Positions 1 to 5,256 of a DNA stretch of 6,343 nucleotides are shown here, one piece after another. Source of the DNA: Acidimicrobiaceae bacterium (GTDB lineage Bacteria > Actinomycetota > Acidimicrobiia > Acidimicrobiales > RAAP-2). The notes under the pieces were generated by a model, which saw only the letters and a program-made list of their open reading frames with translations, was not told where the DNA came from and ran no database searches. How positions within the stretch are numbered: the first letter of the stretch is position 1; each line of letters opens with the position of its first letter. The DNA lies in NCBI GenBank assembly GCA_003133075.1, contig PKZN01000155.1:4826-11168 (forward strand). Reading direction: 5' to 3'. Both the position numbers and the translations under genes were made by a program.

Positions 1-843
1 CGGCGACAGTGGCGCCGACGCGGATCGTACGAATCGAAGCCTCGGGAGCGACACCTCATCGCCCTGGATCGCCGTGAGCCGCGAAATGATCGCGGGCACC
101 GCGTTAATCCACGTGACCTCGAAATCATCGATGAGCTTCCAGAAGCCGGTGCGATGGAAGCTATCTTCGAGCACGAGCGATGATCCCGCGACCAACGTCG
201 CGAGCACCGCCACCACCTCGGCGTTCACGTGCCACAGCGGTAGCGGGTTGAAGCCACGATCCTCCGGCTCCAAACGATTGTGACGGGCGATCAACGCCGC
301 AGTCTCGAGCAGCTGCGGCGTCGAGAGCGGCACAACCTTGGGCGCACCCGTGGTGCCCGAGGACGAGAGAATGACGCCCCCGTTGGCGACACGAGACCCG
401 TCGATTGCGCGCAGCGCCGCGGGTATCGCGTCAACTCGCTCGACTTGTCGCCACGAAATCGAAGCGTTCTCGGGCGCCTCGCGGTCACTCACCACTGCGG
501 CCAGTCCCAGCGTCCGGGCACGATCTTCGAAGAGCCGAACGTTGGTGGGATTGAGGGTCGGATCCAGCGGAGCGACCCACACCCCGCTCGACAGTCCCGC
601 GAGAAACCACGACGCGAAGGTTAGAGGATCCTCCAGCAAGAGTCCGATGCGGTCTCCGGGGCTCAGGCCCCACCCGTCGAGCTCTGCGCGAAACGCCGCG
701 ACCTCATCGCGAAGTTCGACAAAGGAGCGCACGCGCGACCCGCGCGCTTCGAGGAGATACGGCGCTGAACCGCGTTCAATCGCTTGGCGTTCAATCAGTG
801 CGCCGAGCGAACTCGGTTCGTGCGATGTCGTGGCGGGTTCCAT
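1..843 (-). CDS. AMP-forming acyl-CoA synthetase (ANL superfamily), N-terminal part, cut by window edge
   Basis: The minus-strand frame is open from an ATG at 843 to base 1, giving 281 residues of a protein that is normally about 500 long. The enzyme class activates a carboxylic acid with ATP to an acyl-adenylate and passes it to CoA. Visible motifs: the phosphate-binding loop SSSGTTGAPK at residues 160-169, LPLWH at 201-205, WINAVPA at 245-251, and the start of the A5 region, RSASAPLSP, at 273-281. The YGxTE motif, the GD hinge and the C-terminal catalytic lysine lie outside the window. The wording around PLWH and RSASAPL recalls the AAE3/Pcs60 (oxalyl-CoA-type) branch better than long-chain fatty-acid ligases; this is from memory. 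The gene starts 11 bp after the VOC stop with no good Shine-Dalgarno sequence, so it is probably the third gene of the ComA-like operon and translated by coupling. The substrate cannot be read from the sequence. Confidence 0.93.
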   Translation of the reverse strand, partial: MEPATTSHEPSSLGALIERQAIERGSAPYLLEARGSRVRSFVELRDEVAAFRAELDGWGLSPGDRIGLLLEDPLTFASWFLAGLSSGVWVAPLDPTLNPTNVRLFEDRARTLGLAAVVSDREAPENASISWRQVERVDAIPAALRAIDGSRVANGGVILSSSGTTGAPKVVPLSTPQLLETAALIARHNRLEPEDRGFNPLPLWHVNAEVVAVLATLVAGSSLVLEDSFHRTGFWKLIDDFEVTWINAVPAIISRLTAIQGDEVSLPRLRFVRSASAPLSP

Positions 844-854
844 CGACGAACCGG

Positions 855-1268
855 CTAGTACATCATTCGATGATCGACGTAGTGCTTGAACTCAATCAGG
901 TTCGACGAGGGGTCACAGGCGACGAAGGTCTGGTGCACTTCGACCTTGCCTTCGAAGCGAAGGCTCACGTCGCTGTAAAGCGGCACGTCGCGCTGACGGC
1001 ACAGCTGGTAGAGGGAGTCAAAGTCGACCTGTTCTCGAAACGTCACGCCGAAGTGCCGAGGGTACATGGGTAGCTCCGCCATCGGTGTCAATTCGGTGGG
1101 CGACGGCGTCAGGTGACAGACGAGTTGGTCCCCAAAAAAGTCGAGTGTGACGCGGTCCTCGTAACGCCGCGCGAGTTTGCACCCTAACTTGGTGACGTAG
1201 AACGCGACCGTTTCGTCAAGGTCGTAGGCGGGTATCGCCAGATGGAAAACGTCACGACTCTCGCGCAT
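855..1268 (-). CDS. VOC (glyoxalase/bleomycin-resistance/dioxygenase fold) family protein
   Basis: The product is 137 residues, the usual size for a single-chain VOC protein with two beta-alpha-beta-beta-beta modules. The first module opens with DVFHLAIP (H9) followed by the typical helix DLDETVAFYVTKLGCK. The second opens with PRHFGVTF (H72) and closes with DPSSNLIEFKHY (E126). Candidate metal ligands at the standard VOC positions are H9, H52 (in QLVCHL), H72 and E126, so a divalent-metal site looks intact. Family members include glyoxalase I, methylmalonyl-CoA epimerase, extradiol dioxygenases and fosfomycin-resistance enzymes; the chemistry here cannot be assigned. The ATG lies 6 bp after the ComA-like stop, no clear Shine-Dalgarno is seen, and the ligase follows 11 bp downstream. 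This is operon packing and suggests it acts on the product of the ComA-like enzyme or of the ligase (inference). Confidence 0.92.
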   Translation of the reverse strand: MRESRDVFHLAIPAYDLDETVAFYVTKLGCKLARRYEDRVTLDFFGDQLVCHLTPSPTELTPMAELPMYPRHFGVTFREQVDFDSLYQLCRQRDVPLYSDVSLRFEGKVEVHQTFVACDPSSNLIEFKHYVDHRMMY

Positions 1269-1274
1269 TAGGGC

Positions 1275-2054
1275 TCAGTCGTCGTCGTCGCGAGAGCCGG
1301 GCTCGAACTCGAGCAAGGTCTCGCTACGCAGGCCCAAGCGAATCGTCTCAAGGGGAATAATGTCCGAGGTCGAGATATTGCCCAAGTTGGCGTCGGAGCC
1401 GACGCGCTGGACGAAGTAGGTCTGCAACTCCGTCGACGGCGCCTCAAAAAGGAGTCGGGTGTGGTCGATCTTCGCGCTGAGAATCTCCTCGATCAGGCCG
1501 TAGCGAAGTTCGCCGTTGGAGCGGCAAATCCCGCCTTTTCCGCCCTCGCGGGTCTCCAGGGTCACCAGGACCGCACCCGCGTCCAGGTCGGCCTGGATGT
1601 ACTGAATCCACTTATTCGGCGCCATCGTGTCCGACGTCGCCTGATCCTTCGAGCCGACCTCGGAGATGACCAAGAAGTCGTCGGAGAGCAGCTTGACGTA
1701 ATCAGCCTTGTCGTCGTTGGTGATGTCGATCGTGCCGTTGGACACCTCGACAAAACGGCAACCGTAACCCGCGCACAGCGCCCGGAACTCGTCGAAGCGG
1801 TCTTGGACGATGTACTTCTCGAACAAGGTGCCGCCGAGATAAAAATCGATGCCCGCCTCGCGAACAACGTCGAGCTTGGTGGCGAAGTTCTTCGTCACGA
1901 CGGACGTGCCCCAACCAAACTTCACGAAGTCGATGTGCTCGCCGTGGCTTTCAATGACGTCGGCGAAGTGTCCGAGGGGCAAACCCTTGTCGATAATCAT
2001 CGTCACACCGACCGTCCGAGGCTTGGACACTCTCGGCGGCAGCAGTAGCGGCAT
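1275..2054 (-). CDS. Phosphosulfolactate synthase (ComA) family protein
   Basis: The 259-residue product matches the PF02679 family along its whole length. ComA makes (2R)-phospho-3-sulfolactate from phosphoenolpyruvate and sulfite, the first step of the PEP-dependent coenzyme M route; homologues also occur in sulfolactate-making Bacillus and in plants (HSA32). Visible family blocks: GVTMIIDKGLP at 16-26, FVKFGWGTS at 43-51, GGTLFE at 74-79, FVEVSNG at 101-107, SEVGSKD at 131-137 (K136 is the likely counterpart of the proposed catalytic lysine), ETREGGKGGI at 167-176, LLFEAP at 201-206 and NLGNIS at 223-228. The family core looks undamaged. The start is fixed by an in-frame TAA 12 bases upstream and by a TAATAT -10 box placed for a leaderless ATG. 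The tail ends in four aspartates. It is the first gene of a three-gene operon. True substrate use is unproven: paralogues outside methanogens have not all been shown to use sulfite. Confidence 0.93.
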   Translation of the reverse strand: MPLLLPPRVSKPRTVGVTMIIDKGLPLGHFADVIESHGEHIDFVKFGWGTSVVTKNFATKLDVVREAGIDFYLGGTLFEKYIVQDRFDEFRALCAGYGCRFVEVSNGTIDITNDDKADYVKLLSDDFLVISEVGSKDQATSDTMAPNKWIQYIQADLDAGAVLVTLETREGGKGGICRSNGELRYGLIEEILSAKIDHTRLLFEAPSTELQTYFVQRVGSDANLGNISTSDIIPLETIRLGLRSETLLEFEPGSRDDDD

Positions 2055-2060
2055 CAGCCA

Positions 2061-2066
2061 ATATTA
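2061..2066 (-). promoter_or_regulatory. -10 element for leaderless ComA-like operon
   Basis: On the minus strand TAATAT is followed by six bases and then the ATG at 2054. With the last T at -7, the predicted transcription start is the A of the ATG, the classic actinobacterial leaderless arrangement. No convincing -35 hexamer stands 17 bases upstream. An AGGAG lies about 30 bases before the ATG, too far away to be its ribosome binding site. Confidence 0.65.
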
Positions 2067-2128
2067 CTGGCGGAGGATACGAAAACTCCTGAGAGGTCTG
2101 TCAGCGTCACTGTCGTTTCGTTGCAATT

Positions 2129-2148
2129 GTTGACGTTGCGACGTCGAC
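2129..2148. repeat. Inverted repeat (8-bp arms, one mismatch)
   Basis: GTTGACGT and ACGTCGAC are separated by TGCG. The arms pair except at one position, which would be a G-U pair in one of the two RNA strands. It lies 75 to 94 bases upstream of the predicted ComA-like operon start, a reasonable place for a regulator site. A transcribed hairpin is also possible if transcripts begin further upstream. Such short repeats can arise by chance in high-GC DNA. Confidence 0.35.
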
Positions 2149-2187
2149 GACACCACACCTCTCTTGGAATCTCCTGTGAATCGATCT

Positions 2188-2200
2188 CACGCTGCGCGTG
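2188..2200. repeat. Short perfect inverted repeat (5-bp arms)
   Basis: CACGC and GCGTG flank TGC in the middle of the divergent region. The arms are perfect but only five bases long, so chance is a serious explanation. It is listed because it lies between two other dyads in the same non-coding stretch. Confidence 0.2.
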
Positions 2201-2234
2201 GTCGACGAATTCCATCGAGTCAGCGAGCCCGCGC

Positions 2235-2259
2235 ATCACGCACGTCGCTCGTTCGTGAT
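2235..2259. repeat. Operator-like dyad ATCACG-N13-CGTGAT
   Basis: Two perfect 6-bp arms lie 19 bp apart centre to centre, close to two helical turns, as expected for a dimeric helix-turn-helix regulator. The dyad lies 35 to 59 bp before the -10 box of the phosphatase gene, so it could be an activator or repressor site for that gene, for the divergent operon, or both. No regulator gene is present in the window to pair with it. Confidence 0.3.
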
Positions 2260-2293
2260 CGTCGCAGCATCGAGGCCCGCGGCGCGCGCTCGG

Positions 2294-2299
2294 TACTCT
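2294..2299 (+). promoter_or_regulatory. -10 element for leaderless phosphatase gene
   Basis: TACTCT is followed by seven bases and then GTG at 2307, close to the leaderless spacing. This decides the start: the earlier in-frame GTG at 2301 would begin one base after the -10 box and cannot lie in the transcript. The -35 is not recognisable as TTGACA-like. Confidence 0.5.
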
Positions 2300-2306
2300 G
2301 GTGGGC

Positions 2307-2915
2307 GTGACGCCCCCAGCAAAAAGTGCGCCTTCGTTCACTTTGGTGCGCCACGGCGAGAGCGAATGGAACGCCGAGCGCATCATTCAGGGACAAAACG
2401 ACACGTCGCGACTCACGCCGCTAGGGAGAGTGCAGGCTCGCGACGTCGCGATGGTCCTCAGCGCTCTGACGTTCGATCGCCTCGTGGCGAGCGACCTGCG
2501 TCGCGCCCATGAGACCGCCTTGATCATCGCTTCCACGCTCGGACTCGTGCCCGAACTCGAGGCCCTGCTACGAGAACGCTGCTTCGGGGAGTTCGAGGGC
2601 CGCCCCGGCAGCGTTCTCACCCGCGAGATGACGGGCCACGCCACGGGCGTCGTCTTCGACGGCGACGCCCGACCGCCCGGTGGCGAGTCGCTGCGCGACG
2701 TCGTCGGGCGAGCAGGGAACTTTGTCACACGGGCGAACCGGCAGTGGCCCGGCGAGCGTCTGCTCGTCGTGTCCCACGGCGGAATGCTCAACGCCCTTCG
2801 ACTCTTTCACTCCGGTGCGCCGCTCGAAGGTCAGTCGTGGTACCGCGTCGGTAACTGCGAGGTCTGGAACCTCGACGGCCCCGTCGACCTTTCGCCCGAC
2901 GGTGACGAGGGCTAG
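2307..2915 (+). CDS. Histidine phosphatase family protein (phosphoglycerate mutase-like)
   Basis: With the GTG at 2307 the product has 202 residues, typical of small phosphatases of this superfamily, which transfer phosphate through a phosphohistidine. The active site is complete: LVRHGESEWN at 13-22 with nucleophile H16 and R15, SDLRRAHETA at 62-71 (R65), LRERCFGEFEG at 88-98 (E90 as acid/base), and VVSHGGM at 154-160 with the second histidine H157. The protein is soluble and has no signal peptide. Subgroup candidates are broad-specificity PhoE-like phosphatases and CobC-like alpha-ribazole phosphatases; nothing here resolves the substrate. It is divergent from the ComA-like operon, which raises, as inference only, a role as phosphosulfolactate phosphatase in place of ComB. 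Its TAG stop overlaps the stop of the convergent acyltransferase gene. A start at GTG 2301 would add two residues. Confidence 0.9.
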   Translation: MTPPAKSAPSFTLVRHGESEWNAERIIQGQNDTSRLTPLGRVQARDVAMVLSALTFDRLVASDLRRAHETALIIASTLGLVPELEALLRERCFGEFEGRPGSVLTREMTGHATGVVFDGDARPPGGESLRDVVGRAGNFVTRANRQWPGERLLVVSHGGMLNALRLFHSGAPLEGQSWYRVGNCEVWNLDGPVDLSPDGDEG

Positions 2916-4099
2916 GGCAGTGGGTTCGGCCGACGTCGCCACGGCGTCGCGCTCTGGCCGATGAGTGCCGGGGCCAGGGGCGTACGCGCCAACAGCAGCG
3001 TGAGGACGTAGCCCGCGAGAAAGGTCACCACGGCCACGCCGGCGGCTAGCGCGACCCACGGCACGTGCGCGGACAGGTGGAACCTCGTCGAGAGTCGCAG
3101 CAGCATCGGGATCCAGATCATCTGTGAGAGGTAGATGCCGTAGGAAGCACGCGACGTTGAGCGGACGCTGGTCCCTAGGAGGGCTCCACGTTGGGGGCTC
3201 GAGAGGTAGACGCCCAGCAGATAGAGGCAGACGGTCGCGCCGAGGTTATAGAGGACGGCGAAGGGCGCGAAGACGTCGAGGTGGGGGGCGAGGTACTGGG
3301 CGACGAACGAGTTGCCGGTCACGTGATCGAGACTCAACGCGACCAGCGCCACCAACCCGGTGCTCGCGATGACGAGGCGAACATGGTGGATCAGCCACTC
3401 GTGCACGTCGCTCAGATGCAGCGCGAAGATCATCCCGCCTAAGAGGTAGATCGGGTAGGACACGATGAGTCGAGTCTCGAGTCGGCCGCTCAACCCGAAG
3501 GGAAATAGGTGCCGCCGAATCGCGACGTCGTAGAAGAACTGCCAGAGGATGGCTGCTCCCAACACCGGCACGTGCCAGCGCCGCGCGCGGCGAAGCCAGA
3601 GCAACAACACGGGGAAGAGCACGTAGAACTCGAAGAGCACGACAACGAAGTAGAGCTGGTAGTAGCCGTTCTTCAGCAGCGTGAGGAGGTCGACCACTCC
3701 CGAGCCGCTCGCCAGGTAGTGCACGTCGACGCTATAGAAGGGAAAGGAGCCGACGGGCGTCGCGTTCGTGAAGACAAAGTACACGAGCGTCCAGCACAGA
3801 TACGGCAGGCCCGTGAAGAGGAGTCTTCGTCGCCAAAAGTGAAGGAACGGGAAGCGCACGCACTCCACGTAGGTGAGCGTCAAGACCAGTGCGGAGATGA
3901 AGAAGAACGAGTCGCGCGAGAACCGCACGGCGAACAAGAGTCCCGCCGCCGTGAGGCTCGTCAGGATGGGCGCGAGGAAAATGAGCGCGTGCGAGGAGAC
4001 GACGGCCGCCTGAGCCACCGGCCGCATGGCGTCAACGCGTGCGAGTCGACCCCTGTCGTCGCGAGGTGCTGTCGAGGCGGGGGGACTCTGGGGCACCAC
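2912..4099 (-). CDS. Acyltransferase-3 family integral membrane protein
   Basis: The 395-residue product is strongly hydrophobic with about ten predicted membrane spans, normal for PF01757 (OafA/NodX-type) proteins that acylate sugars, polysaccharides or lipids at the membrane. The N-terminus shows the family R-X10-H signature: RVDAMRP at 21-27 with R26, then H37 in SSHAL. Other family-like stretches are YYQLYFVVVLFEFYVLFPVL near 146-165, and SRASYGIYLSQM near 325-336, the usual conserved region before the last spans. The tail is basic (PWRRRPNPLP). The start is one of two adjacent GTG codons, 4099 or 4096; a TAA in the same frame 16 codons upstream rules out longer forms. It lies 45 bp after the permease gene on the same strand and may be cotranscribed with it or use its own promoter. 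The acceptor cannot be inferred because no glycosyltransferases are nearby. Confidence 0.9.
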   Translation of the reverse strand: MVPQSPPASTAPRDDRGRLARVDAMRPVAQAAVVSSHALIFLAPILTSLTAAGLLFAVRFSRDSFFFISALVLTLTYVECVRFPFLHFWRRRLLFTGLPYLCWTLVYFVFTNATPVGSFPFYSVDVHYLASGSGVVDLLTLLKNGYYQLYFVVVLFEFYVLFPVLLLWLRRARRWHVPVLGAAILWQFFYDVAIRRHLFPFGLSGRLETRLIVSYPIYLLGGMIFALHLSDVHEWLIHHVRLVIASTGLVALVALSLDHVTGNSFVAQYLAPHLDVFAPFAVLYNLGATVCLYLLGVYLSSPQRGALLGTSVRSTSRASYGIYLSQMIWIPMLLRLSTRFHLSAHVPWVALAAGVAVVTFLAGYVLTLLLARTPLAPALIGQSATPWRRRPNPLP

Positions 4100-4104
4100 C
4101 GTGA

Positions 4105-4131
4105 ACCGTACCGTCCAAATGCCCGAGTCAA
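4105..4131 (-). promoter_or_regulatory. Possible promoter for the acyltransferase gene
   Basis: In the 45-bp gap after the permease stop, the minus strand carries TTGACT (4131-4126), close to the consensus -35, and TACGGT (4110-4105) as a -10. The 15-bp spacer is shorter than the usual 17. The -10 box lies five bases before the first GTG and eight before the second, so transcription would begin at or within the start codons; GTG 4096 would then be favoured. No Shine-Dalgarno is seen. It may equally be a chance match inside an operon. Confidence 0.35.
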
Positions 4132-4144
4132 TCTTGGAGAATCC

Positions 4145-5197
4145 TTAATGAAGGACGAGCGTGCAGGCGGCGGTCGTCATCGCTAACGCCGCGACAATCG
4201 ATCCGATCGCGGAGTACGTGCGCAGCGATGGTTTGATGTCGTGGCGTCTCGCGATGCGAATCCACAGTAGTGACGACAGTGCACCGGTCACCGCGCAATT
4301 GGGACCTACGTCGAGGCCGAGCAGGAGCGCAAAGGGGTGCGCAATCGCGTGCGCCGCGAAGAGTGACGCGGACGGGAGATTATTGATGACCAGACTCGAG
4401 AGAGTGGCGATCGCCACCGTGGCGGGCACGTTGGCGTGCACCAAGAGGGTGGCGCTCACACTCGTGGCCCGGGCAATCGAGCTAAAGCCCACCGCTACGA
4501 CAAAGAGCACCAGCAGCGTCACAGGGCTCGCCGCTTTGAGTGTCTCGAACACGGTGGATCGACGACGGGCCAGGGGACCGACGACCTCGCAGAGCACCCC
4601 CGCGCCCAGCACCCACAGCGCGGGTCGACTCAGTGCCACCATCGCCACCACCGCGAAGGCGGCGCCGAAGAGGCCCGGTCCAGCCTCGAATCTCGCACGA
4701 AGACTCGACGGGTGGTGTCGCGCGCCTCGCAGCGCTCGCCATCGCCACGCGAGGACCACCGCAATGGTCACGGTCGTTGACGCGAGCCACGGCACCACCA
4801 TGTGGAGAACGAACGTCGCGCCGCTGATTCCACGATTTGAAAACACGAGCAAGTTAGTGAGATTCGATCCAAGCAACAACAAGGACGCGGAGTTCGACAC
4901 GAAAATCGTCCCAAAGACGAAAGCGGTCTCGTCGGTGCCCTTGCTCCGGGCCGCTTGAATGGCCACGGGCGTCATGAAGACCACCGACGTGTCGAGGTTC
5001 AACACGGCCGTGACGACTGCCACGACGATCATCGTCGAAATGAAGAGCGCGACCGCCCCACCGGGAGCGCGAGCGCACCAGGCCCCGACGAGTTGAAAGA
5101 GACCTTCGCTCGCCGCCACGTGCCCGATGAGCAAGAGCCCCGCGACGAGCACGAAGGGCGACCACGTGCCACTCAAGGCTTGAGTGAGCACGTGCAT
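4145..5197 (-). CDS. ArsB/SLC13-like ion transporter (IT superfamily permease)
   Basis: The 350-residue protein has about ten predicted membrane spans and the two-fold repeat pattern of the ArsB/CitM/SLC13 ion transporter superfamily. Motifs in the first half: NLDTSVVFMTP at 67-77 and SNSASLLLLGSNLTNLLV at 101-118. In the second half: SLVINNLPSAS at 268-278 and GLDVGPNCAVTGALSSLLW at 294-312, followed by an ArsB-like C-terminus. These resemble arsenite/antimonite permeases most, but no ArsR, ArsC, ArsA or other metalloid gene is nearby, so the transported ion is unknown. E. coli ArsB has 429 residues; the missing part is mainly the N-terminus, since alignment by eye begins about 40 residues into ArsB. 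The short start appears genuine: a TAG lies in frame 12 bases upstream and a TAGCGT -10 box is positioned for a leaderless ATG. The TAA stop is in the same frame as the acyltransferase gene that follows. Confidence 0.88.
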   Translation of the reverse strand: MHVLTQALSGTWSPFVLVAGLLLIGHVAASEGLFQLVGAWCARAPGGAVALFISTMIVVAVVTAVLNLDTSVVFMTPVAIQAARSKGTDETAFVFGTIFVSNSASLLLLGSNLTNLLVFSNRGISGATFVLHMVVPWLASTTVTIAVVLAWRWRALRGARHHPSSLRARFEAGPGLFGAAFAVVAMVALSRPALWVLGAGVLCEVVGPLARRRSTVFETLKAASPVTLLVLFVVAVGFSSIARATSVSATLLVHANVPATVAIATLSSLVINNLPSASLFAAHAIAHPFALLLGLDVGPNCAVTGALSSLLWIRIARRHDIKPSLRTYSAIGSIVAALAMTTAACTLVLH

Positions 5198-5203
5198 ACC
5201 CGT

Positions 5204-5209
5204 ACGCTA
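5204..5209 (-). promoter_or_regulatory. -10 element for leaderless permease gene
   Basis: On the minus strand TAGCGT is followed by six bases and the ATG at 5197, so the predicted start of transcription is the first base of the start codon. There is no Shine-Dalgarno sequence before this ATG. The -35 region is not consensus-like. Confidence 0.55.
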
Positions 5210-5244
5210 CGGCGATTCGTCCGAGGCGGTTGCGGGAGGTTTTG

Positions 5245-5250
5245 TAGAGT
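5245..5250 (+). promoter_or_regulatory. -10 element for leaderless APH-like kinase gene
   Basis: TAGAGT is followed by CAGTTC and the ATG at 5257, again placing the transcription start on the start codon. The GGGAGG at 5234-5239 looks like a ribosome binding site but ends 17 bases before the ATG, too far for normal use, and would lie upstream of the predicted transcript. The 59-bp region 5198-5256 thus holds two back-to-back promoters. Confidence 0.55.
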
Positions 5251-5256
5251 CAGTTC

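Larger units (their letters stand above)
2055..2306. other. Divergent intergenic region
   Basis: This 252-bp stretch separates the ComA-like operon from the phosphatase. It carries one -10 box at each edge and three inverted repeats between them, and no convincing gene. It is the longest non-coding stretch in the window and likely holds the control sites of both transcription units. The only plus-strand frame worth noting, a GTG at 2176 running to a TGA at 2308-2310, is very arginine-rich and looks like chance. Confidence 0.7.

Noticed and set aside
338..889. 183-codon plus-strand frame opposite the acyl-CoA synthetase
   Set aside because: The minus strand carries unmistakable ANL motifs; the plus frame is Ser/Arg-rich antisense.
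1461..2048. 195-codon plus-strand frame opposite the ComA-like gene
   Set aside because: It is the antisense shadow of a clear family member; high-GC codon bias produces long open frames on the opposite strand.
2130..2135. TTGACG as a plus-strand -35 box in the divergent region
   Set aside because: No TANNNT-like -10 box lies 16 to 18 bp downstream on the plus strand.
2176..2310. Small plus-strand frame (GTG at 2176, TGA at 2308) ending in a GTGA overlap with the phosphatase start
   Set aside because: About a third of its residues are arginine or serine from CGN/TCN codons, it matches no known family pattern, and the leaderless promoter of the phosphatase lies within it. It is most likely a chance frame.
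3509..4186. 225-codon plus-strand frame opposite the acyltransferase gene
   Set aside because: It is extremely rich in charged residues (E, R, H), as expected from the antisense of a hydrophobic membrane protein, and has no recognisable domain.
5234..5239. GGGAGG as the ribosome binding site of the APH-like kinase
   Set aside because: It ends 17 bases before the ATG, beyond normal spacing, and lies upstream of the predicted leaderless transcript start.
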